64,000 nucleotides of DNA from NCBI GenBank assembly GCA_026990035.1, contig JALSIM010000021.1, positions 1 to 64,000 on the forward strand, in the 5' to 3' direction. The DNA is from Alphaproteobacteria bacterium (GTDB lineage Bacteria; Pseudomonadota; Alphaproteobacteria; Geminicoccales; Geminicoccaceae). The position numbers and the translations under genes were made by a program. The notes under the pieces were generated by a model that was given only the letters and a program-made list of their open reading frames with translations, was not told where the DNA came from and made no database searches. Positions 33,595-43,763 of the stretch are shown piece by piece (the first letter of the stretch is position 1; each line of letters starts with the position of its first letter).

Positions 33595-34887
33595 TCAGCC
33601 GTTGGCACGGAGAACCGTGGCGGCCAGATAGAGCGAGCCGGTGATCAGGACAAGAGCGGGGGTCGCGAGTTCCCGAGCCAGCCCGGCCAGCGCCTCGCAG
33701 ACGTCGCCGGCGGGCCGCGCCGGCAGGCCCAGAGCGGTGAGCTCGCGGGCCATCCTGTCCGGCTCCAGGCTCAGCGGATCGTCGGGTACCGGCACCGTCA
33801 CCGCCCCGGCCGCGAGCGGCGCCAACGGCCTCGCGAAGGCGCACAGATCCTTGGTCCGCAGCATCCCCAGCACGAGATGGACCGGCCGTCCGCGGGCGAT
33901 CTCCGGCAGGCTGCGTGCGAGCACCTTTCCGGCCGCGGGATTGTGGCCCCCGTCCAGCCAGAGCTCGCTGTCCGGCGGCAGCAGGCGGGGGAGCGGGCCT
34001 GCCGCGAGACGCTGCAACCGGGCCGGCCAGCGTACCTCCAGGAGACCGGCGGCGATCGCCTCCACCGGCGGGGCCAGCTCGCCCAGCGCCCGCGCGGCGG
34101 CGATGGCGAGGCCGGCGTTGTCGAGCTGATGGGGACCGACGAGGGCCGGTCGCGGGAGGCGGAGCACGGTTCCCTCGCGTTTCCAGAGGATGCCCTCCGG
34201 TACCGCTTCCACCGACCAGTCGCGACCGGCGATCGCCAGCGGCGCGGCGCGCGCCCGGCAGCGGGCCCGCAGCACCGCGAGCGCTTCCTCGGGCTGCGGT
34301 CCGCAGAGCAGCGGCACCCCCGGCTTGACGATGCCCGCCTTCTCGCCGGCGATGGCGGCGAGCGTGCGGCCGAGATGGGCTTCGTGATCATGGGAAATCG
34401 GGCTCATCAGGGTGAGCCTCGGGGCCGGCACGACATTGGTCGCATCGAGCCGCCCGCCGAGCCCGGTCTCCAGCAGCAGAACGTCCGCCGGCACCCGGGA
34501 AAAGGCGAGAAAGGCGGCGGCGGTGGTGATCTCGAAGAAGGTGATCGGGCCGCCGTCGTTGGCCCGCTCGCATTCGTCGAGGACGTCGGCGAGGAAATCT
34601 TCGGCGATGGGCCGGCCCTCGAGCAGGATGCGTTCGTTGAAGCGCACCAGATGGGGCGAGATGTAGCGGTGCACGCGCCGGCCGGAGGCGGCCAGCATCG
34701 CGTCGAGCATGGCCAGCGTGCTGCCCTTGCCGTTGGTGCCGGCGATGTGGACCACCGGCGGCAGGGACAGCTCGGGGTGGCCGAGACGCGCCAGCAGGCG
34801 GCGGATGCGGCCGAGGGAAAGATCGATGCTCTTGGGATGAAGAGCCTGCAGCCGAGCGAGGACGAGCTCGCTCGTGAAGCTAGTCAT
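33595..34887 (-). CDS. folC: FolC, folylpolyglutamate / dihydrofolate synthase
   Basis: Adds glutamate to dihydropteroate and to folates. 430 residues; the P-loop [11 protein letters not shown] is at about 47-56, followed by the Mur-ligase-type blocks [24 protein letters not shown] (metal/ATP site), [12 protein letters not shown] and DGGHNPAAG. Its start overlaps the accD stop by 8 bases, so it is the last gene of pyrF-trpFBA-accD-folC. The accD-folC pairing is common in proteobacteria. Confidence 0.96.
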   Translation of the reverse strand: MTSFTSELVLARLQALHPKSIDLSLGRIRRLLARLGHPELSLPPVVHIAGTNGKGSTLAMLDAMLAASGRRVHRYISPHLVRFNERILLEGRPIAEDFLADVLDECERANDGGPITFFEITTAAAFLAFSRVPADVLLLETGLGGRLDATNVVPAPRLTLMSPISHDHEAHLGRTLAAIAGEKAGIVKPGVPLLCGPQPEEALAVLRARCRARAAPLAIAGRDWSVEAVPEGILWKREGTVLRLPRPALVGPHQLDNAGLAIAAARALGELAPPVEAIAAGLLEVRWPARLQRLAAGPLPRLLPPDSELWLDGGHNPAAGKVLARSLPEIARGRPVHLVLGMLRTKDLCAFARPLAPLAAGAVTVPVPDDPLSLEPDRMARELTALGLPARPAGDVCEALAGLARELATPALVLITGSLYLAATVLRANG

Positions 34888-35830
34888 CCGCGGCCTCGCG
34901 CAGCTCGGTCACCGGTTCGGCGGGTTCCTCGGCGAGTTCGGGCGCCGGATCGGATTCCGGCTCGGCATACTCCACCCGCGATCGCAGGAGAATGCCGATC
35001 ACCCGTTCCAGCACATTGCGAAGCTCGAAGCGGTGGACGACCATGTCCACCATGCCGTGTTCGAGCAGATACTCCGCTCTTTGGAAGCCCTCGGGCAGCT
35101 TTTCGCGGATCGTTTGCTCGATCACCCGGGTACCGGCGAAGCCGATCACCGCTCCCGGTTCGGCGATGTGGATGTCGCCGAGCATGGCGAAGGAAGCGGT
35201 GACGCCGCCGGTGGTGGGATCGGTCAGGACGACGATATAGGGGAGCCCGGCCTCCCGGAGCTCCTGGACGGCGACGGTGGTCCGGGCCATCTGCATCAGC
35301 GACACCGCCCCTTCCTGCATCCGCGCGCCGCCGGAGGCGGTGAAGGCGACGAAGGCCGCCCGCCGCCGGATGGCCTCGCGCGCGGCGCTCACGAACCCCT
35401 CGCCGACCGCCGCGCCCATCGAACCGCCCATGAAGGCGAAGTTCATCACCGCGCAGACCACCGGCATCTCTCCCAGCATCCCGGCGGCGGCCTCGAGCGC
35501 GTCCTGGGCCTTGGTCCGGGTCTGGGCTTCCTTGAGCCGGTCCGTGTAGCGTTTGAGATCCCGGAACTTGAGGGGATCCACCGGTGCCTTGGGCATCGCC
35601 AGCGGCTCGTAGCCGTCCTCGCCGAACAGGCTGCGGAAGCGATATCCGGGGCCGACCCGCATGTGGTGGTTGCAATGCGGGCAGACCCGCTGATTGGCCT
35701 CGAGATCACGATGGAAGATCATCCGCTCGCAAGCCGGACACTGGTTCCACAGATTCTCCGGGACCTCGACCTTGTTGCGCTCGACGAGGGCGCGGATGCG
35801 GGGACGGACGTAGTTGGTGAGCCAGTTCAC
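34880..35830 (-). CDS. accD: acetyl-CoA carboxylase carboxyltransferase beta subunit
   Basis: Transfers the carboxyl group from biotin to acetyl-CoA in fatty-acid synthesis. 316 residues: zinc ribbon with Cys31, Cys34, Cys50 and Cys53, then the crotonase-like core ([34 protein letters not shown]). A Glu/Pro/Ala-rich tail of about 30 residues follows. The start is GTG at 35830, which overlaps the trpA stop as GTGA; no other start lies near the conserved [10 protein letters not shown]-type N terminus. Translational coupling to trpA is likely. Confidence 0.96.
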   Translation of the reverse strand: MNWLTNYVRPRIRALVERNKVEVPENLWNQCPACERMIFHRDLEANQRVCPHCNHHMRVGPGYRFRSLFGEDGYEPLAMPKAPVDPLKFRDLKRYTDRLKEAQTRTKAQDALEAAAGMLGEMPVVCAVMNFAFMGGSMGAAVGEGFVSAAREAIRRRAAFVAFTASGGARMQEGAVSLMQMARTTVAVQELREAGLPYIVVLTDPTTGGVTASFAMLGDIHIAEPGAVIGFAGTRVIEQTIREKLPEGFQRAEYLLEHGMVDMVVHRFELRNVLERVIGILLRSRVEYAEPESDPAPELAEEPAEPVTELREAADD

Positions 35831-36657
35831 GAGCGGTTCACTCCGGCAATGGCGGCGGCCAGCGCGCGCACCTTGTCGTGGACGGCGGGGACGAGCCGCG
35901 GTGTCGCGCGTCCCTCCGGGTCGAGATGGCGGGCGACGAGATCGACGAGGGCGGAGCCCACCACCGCGGCGTCGGCGTGACGCGCGATCGCCGCCGCCTG
36001 GGCGGGCTCGCGGATGCCGAAACCGACGGCGATCGGCAGATCGGTGCGGGCGCGGATGCGGGCCACCGCCTCGGCCACCAGCGTCGGCACCGGTGCCGCG
36101 GCACCGGTGATGCCGGTGATCGAGACGTAGTAGAGAAAGCCGGAACTGTTCGCGAGCACCTTGGGCAGACGGGCGTCGTCGGTGGTCGGCGTGGCGAGGC
36201 GGATGAAGGCGAGATCCCGCTCGCGGGCCGGCAGACAGAGCTCGGCATCCTCCTCGGGCGGCAGATCGACGACGATCAGCCCGTCGACACCGGCGGCCCG
36301 CGCATCCTCGAGAAATTGGAGACGGCCGTAATTCCAGATCGGATTGTAGTAGCCCATGAGCACGATCGGCGTCTCGTCGTCGCGGGCCCGGAAGCGGCGG
36401 ACCGCGGGCAGGATCCGCCGCAGCTTGGTGCCGGCTTCGAGGGCCCGGAGATACCCCGCCTGGACGCTCGGTCCGTCGGCCATGGGATCCGAGAAGGGCA
36501 TGCCGATCTCGATGATGTCGGCTCCCGCGGCCGGCAGGCCGGCGAGGATCTCCTCGAAGGTCGTCATGTCGGGATCGCCGGCCACGAGGAAAGTCACGAG
36601 CCCGGCCCGGCCGGCCCTCCGCAGTTCGGCGAAGCGGGCCTCGATGCGGCGGCTCAC
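35827..36657 (-). CDS. trpA: tryptophan synthase alpha chain
   Basis: Cleaves indole-3-glycerol phosphate to indole and glyceraldehyde 3-phosphate. 276 residues, TIM barrel, with catalytic Glu50 ([12 protein letters not shown]) and Asp61 (MADGPSVQ). The phosphate-binding loops GFGIREP and VGSALVD are present. Four-base overlaps on both sides, with trpB before and accD after, indicate tight coupling. Confidence 0.97.
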   Translation of the reverse strand: MSRRIEARFAELRRAGRAGLVTFLVAGDPDMTTFEEILAGLPAAGADIIEIGMPFSDPMADGPSVQAGYLRALEAGTKLRRILPAVRRFRARDDETPIVLMGYYNPIWNYGRLQFLEDARAAGVDGLIVVDLPPEEDAELCLPARERDLAFIRLATPTTDDARLPKVLANSSGFLYYVSITGITGAAAPVPTLVAEAVARIRARTDLPIAVGFGIREPAQAAAIARHADAAVVGSALVDLVARHLDPEGRATPRLVPAVHDKVRALAAAIAGVNRS

Positions 36658-37868
36658 AGCCGCACCCCCATGGCTTCGGCCACCGTGTAGATGTCCTTGT
36701 CGCCGCGGCCGCAGAGGTTGACGACGAGGATGGTGTCACGGGAAAGGGTCGGCGCGAGCTCGATCACCCGAGCCAGCGCATGGGCCGGCTCCAGCGCCGG
36801 GAGGATGCCCTCGAGCCGGGAGCAGAGTGCGAAGGCGTCGAGCGCCTGCCGGTCGGTGACCGCGGTCACCTCGATGCGGCCCATGTCCTTGAGCCAGGCA
36901 TGCTCGGGGCCGATTCCCGGATAGTCGAGACCGGCGGAGATCGAGTGCGGCTCCACGATCTGTCCGTCTTCGTCCTGCATCAGATAGGAACGCGAGCCGT
37001 GCAGAACGCCGGGCCGGCCGGCGGTCATCGCCGCCGCGTGCTTGCCGGTGTCGATGCCGAGGCCGGCCGCTTCGACGGCGATGATCCGCACCGCCTCCTC
37101 GTCGAGGAAGGGATGGAACAGCCCCATGGCGTTCGAGCCGCCCCCCACCGCCGCCACCAGAACATCGGGCAGGCGCCCTTCCTTTTCCAGGATCTGCCGG
37201 CGCGTCTCCTCGCCGATCACCGACTGGAAATCGCGCACCATCGCCGGATAGGGGTGGGGTCCGGCGACCGAACCGATCAGATAGAAGGTGGTCTCGACAT
37301 TGGTGACCCAGTCCCGGAGCGCTTCGTTCATGGCGTCCTTCAGGGTCTTCGAGCCGGAGCCCACCGGCCGCACCTCGGCACCCAGCAGCCGCATCCGGAA
37401 AACGTTGGGCTGCTGACGCTCGATGTCGCGCTCGCCCATGTAGACGACGCATTCCATGCCGAAACGGGCGGCCACGGTGGCGGTGGCCACGCCGTGCTGC
37501 CCCGCCCCGGTCTCGGCGATGATCCGGGTCTTGCCCATCCGTCGGGCGAGCAGGATCTGGCCGATGCAGTTGTTGATCTTGTGGGCCCCGGTGTGGTTGA
37601 GCTCGTCGCGCTTGAAATAGATCCGGGCGCCGCCGAGATGGTCGGTCAGCCGTTCGGCGAAATAGAGCGGCGAGGGTCGGCCCACGTAGTCCCGGAACCA
37701 GCCCTCCAGCTCGGCCCGGAAGGCGGGGTCGGTCTTGGCCTCGCCGTAGGCCTGCTCGAGCTCGAGGATGAGCGGCATCAGGGTCTCGGCGACGAAACGG
37801 CCGCCGTAGATGCCGAAATGTCCGTTCTCGTCCGGTCCCGCCCGGAAACTGTTCGGTCTCGCCGTCAC
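36654..37868 (-). CDS. trpB: tryptophan synthase beta chain
   Basis: PLP enzyme joining indole and serine. 404 residues; the PLP lysine is Lys97 in [10 protein letters not shown], the phosphate-binding loop is [10 protein letters not shown], and the catalytic Glu lies in the [11 protein letters not shown] block. Length and order are standard. Its start overlaps the trpF stop by 4 bases. Confidence 0.98.
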   Translation of the reverse strand: MTARPNSFRAGPDENGHFGIYGGRFVAETLMPLILELEQAYGEAKTDPAFRAELEGWFRDYVGRPSPLYFAERLTDHLGGARIYFKRDELNHTGAHKINNCIGQILLARRMGKTRIIAETGAGQHGVATATVAARFGMECVVYMGERDIERQQPNVFRMRLLGAEVRPVGSGSKTLKDAMNEALRDWVTNVETTFYLIGSVAGPHPYPAMVRDFQSVIGEETRRQILEKEGRLPDVLVAAVGGGSNAMGLFHPFLDEEAVRIIAVEAAGLGIDTGKHAAAMTAGRPGVLHGSRSYLMQDEDGQIVEPHSISAGLDYPGIGPEHAWLKDMGRIEVTAVTDRQALDAFALCSRLEGILPALEPAHALARVIELAPTLSRDTILVVNLCGRGDKDIYTVAEAMGVRL

Positions 37869-38545
37869 CTCCGTCCCTCCGGGAGAGATGCCCCCGCCCT
37901 CGGGTCGAGCTGCCGCGCGCGGCGGAGAAAGGCGCGTATCCTGGCCGGATCCTTGACCCCGGGGGCGGTTTCCACCCCGGAAGAGACATCGACGATCCGC
38001 GCCCCCGTCCGCCGCACCGCCTCGTCAAGATTGTTCACCTCGAGCCCCCCTGCAAGGATCCACGGTCGTCGCGGCGCCAGCCGCGCCAGAAGGTCCCAAT
38101 CGAACACCTCGGCGTTGCCCCCCGGCAGGGCACCGGCGCGGCGGGGCGGCGGCGCGTCGAACAGGAACATGTCGGCCACCGTCTCGAAAGCGGCACAGGC
38201 GTCGAGATCTTCCGTCGCCGCGACCCGCAGCGCCTTGATCACCGGCAGGCCGAAGGCCGCCTTGAGGGCGGCCACCCGTTCCGGTGTCTCGCCACCGTGG
38301 AGCTGCAGCCAGTCGAGCGGGGCCGCGGCCAGCACACGGGCGAGGAGCTCCTCCTCGGGATCGACGAACACGCCGACGCATCGCGGACCGGCGGGAACCG
38401 CGGTTCGGAGGGCGGCGAAGCGTTCCGGAGAGAGGGCCCGCGGCGAGGGCGGATAGAAGACGAACCCGAGATAGGCGGCGCCTTCCGCCGCGGCGACGGC
38501 GATCGCTTCGGGATCGGTCAGCCCGCAGATCTTGACCGCCACCAT
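37865..38545 (-). CDS. trpF: phosphoribosylanthranilate isomerase
   Basis: Third committed step of tryptophan synthesis, an Amadori rearrangement. 226 residues, TIM barrel; the general base Cys lies in KICGLTD at the start and the general acid Asp in FLFDAPPP. The C-terminal phosphate motifs ILAGGL and VDVSSGVE are clear. It begins one base after the pyrF stop. The trpC/D/E genes are not in this window. Confidence 0.96.
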   Translation of the reverse strand: MVAVKICGLTDPEAIAVAAAEGAAYLGFVFYPPSPRALSPERFAALRTAVPAGPRCVGVFVDPEEELLARVLAAAPLDWLQLHGGETPERVAALKAAFGLPVIKALRVAATEDLDACAAFETVADMFLFDAPPPRRAGALPGGNAEVFDWDLLARLAPRRPWILAGGLEVNNLDEAVRRTGARIVDVSSGVETAPGVKDPARIRAFLRRARQLDPRAGASLPEGRR

Positions 38546-38546
38546 C

Positions 38547-39260
38547 TCAGACGGCCTCCGCGAGACCGCGGCGGATGCCGTCGGCGGCCGCCCTCGGATC
38601 GGCGGCAGCGGTGATCGGCCGGCCGATCACCAGAATGTCGGCACCGGCCCCGAGGGCGGCGGACGCGCTCGCGGTGCGTTTCTGATCGTCCGGCCCGGCG
38701 GCGGGCCGGATCCCGGGAACCACCAGCAGCGGCGCGTCGCCGAAGCGGGCGCGGACGGCCGCCACCTCGAGGGGCGAGCAGACGAGCCCGTCGATGCCGG
38801 CCTCGAGTGCCACGGCCGCCAGCCGCAGCACCCGATCCGTGACCTCGCCGGTCATTCCCAGCGCCGCGAGATCCGGCTCTTCGAGGCTCGTCAGTACCGT
38901 CACCGCCAGCAGCCGCAGCGGTGTCCCACTCTCGTCCCGTGCCCGCCGGGCGGCTCGCAGCATGGCCGCACCGCCACTGGCGTGAAGAGTGGTCATGGCC
39001 ACCGGCAGACGGGCGATCGCCCGCACCGCGCCGGCCACCGTGTTGGGGATGTCGTGCAGCTTGAGATCGAGGAACAGCGGCATCCCCTCGGCGGCCACGG
39101 CGCGCACTCCGTCGGGGCCGTTGGCGAGGAAGAATTCGAGCCCGAGCTTGAACCCCCCGACCCGGCCGCGGAGCTGTCGGGCGAGACCGAGCACCGCCTC
39201 GGGATCGGCCCGGTCGAGGGCGCAGAAGATCGGATTGCTGGGCGCTCTGTCGGGGAACAA
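38547..39260 (-). CDS. pyrF: orotidine 5'-phosphate decarboxylase
   Basis: Last step of UMP synthesis. 237 residues, TIM barrel, with the catalytic array Asp65-Lys67-Asp70 in LDLKLHDIPNT and the substrate loops CALD and GFKLGLEFF; the C-terminal RPITAAADPRAAA is typical. The start is read as TTG at 39260: no ATG or GTG lies within reach of the conserved N terminus, and a strong promoter starts only about 31 bases upstream, excluding longer forms. First gene of the pyrF-trpF-trpB-trpA-accD-folC unit, so pyrimidine, tryptophan, fatty-acid and folate genes are transcribed together. Confidence 0.93.
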   Translation of the reverse strand: MFPDRAPSNPIFCALDRADPEAVLGLARQLRGRVGGFKLGLEFFLANGPDGVRAVAAEGMPLFLDLKLHDIPNTVAGAVRAIARLPVAMTTLHASGGAAMLRAARRARDESGTPLRLLAVTVLTSLEEPDLAALGMTGEVTDRVLRLAAVALEAGIDGLVCSPLEVAAVRARFGDAPLLVVPGIRPAAGPDDQKRTASASAALGAGADILVIGRPITAAADPRAAADGIRRGLAEAV

Positions 39261-39297
39261 GGGCTCGGGCGTTCCGGCTGTTTGCCGCTGGCAGCGG

Positions 39298-39325
39298 CTT
39301 ATAGCAGAAGCGGCGGCGGTGGCAA
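39298..39325 (-). promoter_or_regulatory. strong predicted promoter of the pyrF-trp-accD-folC operon
   Basis: Minus strand: TTGCCA (39325-39320), 16 bases, TATAAG (39303-39298), with TGC directly before the -10 (extended -10). Predicted start near 39291. This is the best -10 match in the window, and it sits in the 76-base gap after the cyclodeaminase-like gene. Confidence 0.65.
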
Positions 39326-39336
39326 AATCGACCCGG

Positions 39337-40284
39337 CTATCCTGGAACCGAGGCGGCGACCAGGGCCGCCGCGGCCAGATCCTCGACGGCCGAGCCGACC
39401 GATTTGAAGACGGTGATCGCCGCCGGCTCACGCCGCCCTGCGCACCGTCCCCGGCACAGGGCGTAGAGATCGCCGCGGATGGCTTCCCGCGACAGGGCTC
39501 CGCTGCGCAACGCCTGGATGATGTCGCCGGCCTCGGCCAGGGCTCCGGTCGTGGTATCCACATAGACCTCGGCGCGGCGCATCAGCGCATCGTCGCTCTC
39601 CCGCATGTCCGGGCGGAAGGCGCCGACGAGATCGACATGGGTACCGGGGCGCACGCGGTCTCCGGGAACCAGAGGGGTCGTGCTCATGGTGGCGCAGGAG
39701 ACGATGTCGGCTTCTTGGAGGGCGGCGATCCGGTCGGTGACCGCACGGGCCTCGAAGCCCTCCCGGGCGAGTTCCCCGGCCAACCGCCGTGCCCGTTCCG
39801 GCGTGCGGTTCCAGACCATCACCTGGCGGATCGGGCGGACCACGGCGTGCGCCCGGACCAGGTGCGGGGCCAGGGCGCCGGCGCCGATCATCAGCAGCCG
39901 CGAACTGTCTTCACGGGCGAGGAAATCGGTGGCGAGGGCGGAGGCGGCGGCGGTCCGCCGGAGGGTCAGCGCGGTGCCGTCGAGGAGGGCGCGCGGCGCC
40001 CCGCTGGCGCCGTCGAACAGCAGATAGACCGCCTGCACCGAGGGCAGACCGGTGGCCGCCTCGTTGCCCGGAAAGATGGTCAGGAGCTTGACCCCGATCT
40101 CCCGGTCCGGTCGCCAGGCCGGCATCAGCAGGAGGGTGGCCGGATCCTTCCCGGCCCGCGGGATCTCGTGATGGTGGCGGACCGGCGCTTCGAGTCCCTC
40201 GGCGAAGGTCTCGCGCAGGGCCCCGATCAGGGCGGCGTAGGGCAGGGCCCGATCGACCGCGGCGCGATCGAGGAATGCCGGCAT
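39337..40284 (-). CDS. ornithine cyclodeaminase / mu-crystallin family protein
   Basis: 315 residues of the OCD/mu-crystallin family, whose members are NAD(P)-dependent cyclodeaminases, ketimine or imine reductases, or alanine dehydrogenases. Seen: VKLLTIFPGN with the conserved Lys66, the signature GLPSVQAVYLLFDGASG followed by LLDGTALTLRRTAAAS, a Rossmann loop MIGAGALAPHL (most members have GxGxQ), and the end block FKSVGSAVEDLAAA. Exact substrate unknown. It sits between lapA and pyrF, two genes usually adjacent in this lineage, so it looks inserted. It begins 9 bases after the lapA stop. Confidence 0.88.
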   Translation of the reverse strand: MPAFLDRAAVDRALPYAALIGALRETFAEGLEAPVRHHHEIPRAGKDPATLLLMPAWRPDREIGVKLLTIFPGNEAATGLPSVQAVYLLFDGASGAPRALLDGTALTLRRTAAASALATDFLAREDSSRLLMIGAGALAPHLVRAHAVVRPIRQVMVWNRTPERARRLAGELAREGFEARAVTDRIAALQEADIVSCATMSTTPLVPGDRVRPGTHVDLVGAFRPDMRESDDALMRRAEVYVDTTTGALAEAGDIIQALRSGALSREAIRGDLYALCRGRCAGRREPAAITVFKSVGSAVEDLAAAALVAASVPG

Positions 40285-40293
40285 CGCCCCGTG

Positions 40294-40644
40294 TCAGCCG
40301 CCCGGTGCGGCGAGGGCCGGCTGTCCGCCAGCAGTCCGGGTGCGGGCGATCTCGGCCTCTTCTTCGGCTTCGGCCCGGATCCGGGCCTGATACTCGAAGC
40401 CGCGCACCCGCCGCTCGAGACGGTGGCAGCGCAGCCGCAGCCGCAGGATCTCGACGCTGGCGACGAGGGCGGTGAGGAAGACGCCGATCACCAGCCCCAC
40501 CAGCAGAACCCCGTAGAGCGGCAGATCGACGGTCACCGGGAACGGCCAGAAACCGACCTCCACCGGCTGCCGGTTGGCGATGGCGAACAGGACGACGACC
40601 ACGAGGCCGGTGAGGCCGGCGAGGACACGCAGCAGACGAAGCAT
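40294..40644 (-). CDS. lapA: LapA-type (DUF1049) inner-membrane protein
   Basis: 116 residues with two transmembrane helices (about 4-22 and 42-62) separated by the family loop IANRQPVEVGFWPF. A cytoplasmic Arg/Glu-rich helix (about 68-102) follows. This is lipopolysaccharide assembly protein A/DUF1049; in enterobacteria it acts with LapB in LPS homeostasis. lapB is not adjacent here. It lies 30 bases after ihfB and 9 before the cyclodeaminase-like gene. Confidence 0.88.
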   Translation of the reverse strand: MLRLLRVLAGLTGLVVVVLFAIANRQPVEVGFWPFPVTVDLPLYGVLLVGLVIGVFLTALVASVEILRLRLRCHRLERRVRGFEYQARIRAEAEEEAEIARTRTAGGQPALAAPGG

Positions 40645-40674
40645 GGATTCCCCATCCGAAAGGCGGCGACGCCC

Positions 40675-40959
40675 TCAGGCGTCCTGGTTCAGTCGCTCGC
40701 GCAACTCCTTGCCAGACTTGAAATAGGGTACGCGCTTGTCGGGAACATGGACTTCCTGGCCGGTGCGGGGATTGCGACCCGTGCGCGCAGCCCGCTGGCG
40801 CACCGAGAAGGCGCCGAAGCCGCGCAGTTCCACACGATCGCCCCGCTCCAGGGCGGCGCTGATGGTATCGAACACCGTGGATACGATTCGTTCCACGTCA
40901 CGCTGGTAGAGATGCGGATTGGCCTCGGCGAGACGCTTGATGAGCTCCGAGCGGGTCAT
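40675..40959 (-). CDS. ihfB: integration host factor beta subunit
   Basis: DNA-bending protein of the HU/IHF family. 94 residues starting [17 protein letters not shown]; the DNA-binding arm is [20 protein letters not shown]. The beta-type N terminus following rpsA identifies it as IhfB rather than HU. The ATG at 40957-40959 is fixed by the conserved start; the frame is open further upstream without similarity. It has its own predicted promoter behind the rpsA terminator. Confidence 0.96.
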   Translation of the reverse strand: MTRSELIKRLAEANPHLYQRDVERIVSTVFDTISAALERGDRVELRGFGAFSVRQRAARTGRNPRTGQEVHVPDKRVPYFKSGKELRERLNQDA

Positions 40960-41008
40960 ATCGGATCCGTCATTCCGGGTCGGGATTGAATCATCCTCTG
41001 GCAGGCGA

Positions 41009-41037
41009 AGGCTGACAGAGGGGGACAGGAGCGTCAA
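41009..41037 (-). promoter_or_regulatory. predicted promoter of ihfB
   Basis: TTGACG (41037-41032), 17 bases, CAGCCT (41014-41009) on the minus strand, with initiation near 41002 and a leader of about 43 bases. It lies downstream of the rpsA hairpin, so ihfB would be read independently of rpsA. Confidence 0.5.
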
Positions 41038-41077
41038 GGCGAAGCTCGATGTGAGCGGTTGCCTTCGGGTTGAAATG

Positions 41078-41107
41078 CGGAGAGGCGGGCCACGGCCCGC
41101 CTCTCCG
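41078..41107 (-). terminator. rpsA terminator hairpin
   Basis: 14-base perfect stem (GGAGAGGCGGGCC and its complement, plus an outer C-G pair) around a 2-base centre, 25 bases after the rpsA stop. On the minus strand it is followed by CATTTCAACC, a weak T-run. Confidence 0.7.
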
Positions 41108-41132
41108 ATCCCGGGCGGCCGACCGGGCCGGC

Positions 41133-43025
41133 TCATTCGCCGGACTTGGTCTCCGGCTTCGCCTCTTCCTCGGCCTTCCCGGACGGTGCTTCGGCATCGC
41201 CGCTCGCGGGTTCCGCGACGGGCGCCGCCGACCGTTCCTCGCCGGCGCCTTCCGGCTCCGCCTCGGCGGCCACCCCTTCGGCGGTCGCTTCCACGGCCGT
41301 ACCGGCCTGCTGCTTTAGCTCTTCCTGCTTCTGGCGCAGCGCTGCGCCCAGAATGTCGCCGAGGCTGGCGCCGCTGTCCGCCGAGCCGTATTCGGCGATG
41401 GCCTGCTTTTCCTCCTCCACCTCGAGCGCCTTGATCGACAGCGACAGACGCCGGTTGGCGTGATCGATGTTCATCACCTTGGCGTCGATCTTCTCGTCGA
41501 CGGCGAAACGGTCGGGACGCTGCTCGGCCCGGTCGCGCGCGAGATCGGCCTTGCGGATGAAACCCGGGGCGCCGGATACGGTCTCCACCTCGAGCCCCTG
41601 CGGGGTGACCGCCTTGACCACGCAGGTCACCCGGCTGCCGCGCTTGAGCCCGGCCACCGCCTGGCGGAAGGGATCCTCCTCGAGCTGCTTGATGCCGAGG
41701 GAGATGCGCTCCTTCTCGACATCGACGTCGAGCACCACCGCCTTGACCGTATCTCCCTTTTTGTACTTCTTGATCGCTTCCTCGCCGGGTTCGGTCCAGG
41801 AAATGTCGGAGAGGTGGACCATGCCGTCGATGTCACCCTCGAGTCCGATGAACAGCCCGAACTCGGTGGCGTTCTTGACCTCGCCCTCGACCACCGAACC
41901 GACCGGATGCTTCTCGAGGAATTCCTCCCACGGGTTGGGCAGCGCCTGCTTGAGGCCGAGGGAGATGCGGCGCTTTTCCTCGTCCACCTCGAGCACCACC
42001 ACCTCCACCTCCTGGCTGGTGGAGACGATCTTGCCCGGATGGACGTTCTTCTTGGTCCAGCTCATCTCGGAAATGTGCACCAGACCCTCGACGCCCGGCT
42101 CCAGCTCGACGAACGCGCCGTAATCGGTGATGTTGGTGACGCGGCCCCTGAACTTGGCGCCGACCGGATATTTGAGGGTCACGCCTTCCCAGGGATCCGC
42201 CTCGAGCTGCTTCATGCCGAGGGAGATGCGCTGGGTTTCGCGGTTGAAGCGGATCACCTGCACCTTGACGGTCTGGCCCACCTGCAGCACCTCGGTGGGA
42301 TGACCGACGCGCCGCCAGGCGATGTCGGTCACGTGCAGGAGCCCGTCGACCCCCCCGAGATCGACGAAGGCGCCGTAGTCGGTGATGTTCTTGACCACCC
42401 CCTCGAGCACCTGGCCTTCGTGCAGTGTCTGCAGCAGTTCCTTGCGCTGCTCGGCCCGGCTCTCCTCGAGCACCGCCCGTCTGGAGACGACGATGTTGCC
42501 GCGCCGGCGATCCATCTTGAGGATCAGGAACGGCTCGGGCCGGTTGAGGAGCGGTCCGATGTCCCGGATCGGCCGGATGTCGACCTGGCTGCCCGGCAGG
42601 AAAGCGACCGCGCCGCCGAGATCGACGGCGAAGCCGCCCTTGACCTTGCCGAAGATGACGCCCTCGACCTTCTCACCCTTCTTGAAGGCCTCCTCGAGCC
42701 GGTTCCAGCATTCCTCGCGGCGCGCCTTCTCGCGGCTCAGGACCACCTCGCCGCTGCGGTTCTCGTAGCGCTCGACATAGACCTCGACGGTGTCGCCAAC
42801 CTTGATCTCCGGAGGCTGTCCGGGGGCGGCGAATTCCTTGAGGGGGACACGGCCCTCGGATTTGAGGCCGACGTCGATCACCGCATGATCGCCATCGACG
42901 GCGACCACCGTGCCCTTGACCACACTGCCTTCGATCTTGCTCTTGCGACCCAGTGTTTCGTCGAGAAGGGCGGCGAATTCATCGAGACTTGGGCGTTGTT
43001 CCGCTACCGCGGTCGAATCCGTCAT
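41133..43025 (-). CDS. rpsA: 30S ribosomal protein S1
   Basis: Binds mRNA on the 30S subunit. 630 residues, longer than the roughly 560-570 of most alphaproteobacterial S1. Six S1 repeats occupy about residues 30-545; the clearest are repeats 3-5 with [22 protein letters not shown], split over two blocks, and [11 protein letters not shown]. After [16 protein letters not shown] comes a low-complexity Ala/Glu/Pro tail of about 60 residues. Follows cmk after 54 bases, the conserved cmk-rpsA order. Confidence 0.96.
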   Translation of the reverse strand: MTDSTAVAEQRPSLDEFAALLDETLGRKSKIEGSVVKGTVVAVDGDHAVIDVGLKSEGRVPLKEFAAPGQPPEIKVGDTVEVYVERYENRSGEVVLSREKARREECWNRLEEAFKKGEKVEGVIFGKVKGGFAVDLGGAVAFLPGSQVDIRPIRDIGPLLNRPEPFLILKMDRRRGNIVVSRRAVLEESRAEQRKELLQTLHEGQVLEGVVKNITDYGAFVDLGGVDGLLHVTDIAWRRVGHPTEVLQVGQTVKVQVIRFNRETQRISLGMKQLEADPWEGVTLKYPVGAKFRGRVTNITDYGAFVELEPGVEGLVHISEMSWTKKNVHPGKIVSTSQEVEVVVLEVDEEKRRISLGLKQALPNPWEEFLEKHPVGSVVEGEVKNATEFGLFIGLEGDIDGMVHLSDISWTEPGEEAIKKYKKGDTVKAVVLDVDVEKERISLGIKQLEEDPFRQAVAGLKRGSRVTCVVKAVTPQGLEVETVSGAPGFIRKADLARDRAEQRPDRFAVDEKIDAKVMNIDHANRRLSLSIKALEVEEEKQAIAEYGSADSGASLGDILGAALRQKQEELKQQAGTAVEATAEGVAAEAEPEGAGEERSAAPVAEPASGDAEAPSGKAEEEAKPETKSGE

Positions 43026-43079
43026 TCGTGCTCCAGGAACATCACGGCCGCGGGTTCGGCCCGACGGCCGGGCTGGGGG

Positions 43080-43763
43080 TTACACCTGTGTCGCCGGCGA
43101 GGTGCCTTCGGCGCCCGCACAGGCCCGCCGACGTTCCGAAACCCACGCGATCGCCGCCGCCACCGTACGTGCAGGGTCGAGCTCGGTGGTGTCCAGAACC
43201 AAGGCGTCCGGCGCAGCACGCAACGGCGCGACCGCCCTTTCCGCATCACGGCGGTCACGCTCCCGCATCTCCTCCAGGACGCGCGCGTATATAGGCCTTT
43301 CGCCGCGTCGCCGCAACTGTTCGCAGCGCCGGCGCGCCCGCTCCTCCACGGTGGCGGTGACGAACAGCTTGGCCTTGGCCTCGGGACAGATCACCGTACC
43401 GGTGTCGCGACCGGCGAGCACCGCGCCTTCCGGTCGGGCGGCGAAGCGCTCCTGGAAAGGCCGCAGCGCCTCGCGCAGACGCGGATTGGCGGCGATCCGG
43501 GAGGCCAGGGCGCCGATCGCCTCGGCGGCCAGATCGGGTGTGGCGAGATCGGCTTCGCTCAGCTCCCCGGCGCAGCGCAGCAGCGCCGTCTCGTCGGTCG
43601 GATCGATCCCGGTCGCGAGCAGTCTGGCGGCGACCGCGCGGTAGAGGAGGCCGGTATCCAGGAAAGGCAGACCGAAATGGCCGGCGAGCGCCCGCGCGAT
43701 GGTGCTCTTGCCGGAGGCGGCCGGCCCGTCGACGGTGATCACGAGGCGGCAGTCGCCGGTCAT
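43080..43763 (-). CDS. cmk: cytidylate kinase
   Basis: Phosphorylates CMP and dCMP. 227 residues with the P-loop GPAASGKST near the N terminus, LDTGLLYRAVA for the nucleoside site, and the family block VLAGRDTGTVICPEAKAK; most members read AGRDIGTVV, so Thr replaces Ile here. The ATG overlaps the aroA stop (ATGA). The order aroA-cmk-rpsA is widely conserved. Confidence 0.95.
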   Translation of the reverse strand: MTGDCRLVITVDGPAASGKSTIARALAGHFGLPFLDTGLLYRAVAARLLATGIDPTDETALLRCAGELSEADLATPDLAAEAIGALASRIAANPRLREALRPFQERFAARPEGAVLAGRDTGTVICPEAKAKLFVTATVEERARRRCEQLRRRGERPIYARVLEEMRERDRRDAERAVAPLRAAPDALVLDTTELDPARTVAAAIAWVSERRRACAGAEGTSPATQV

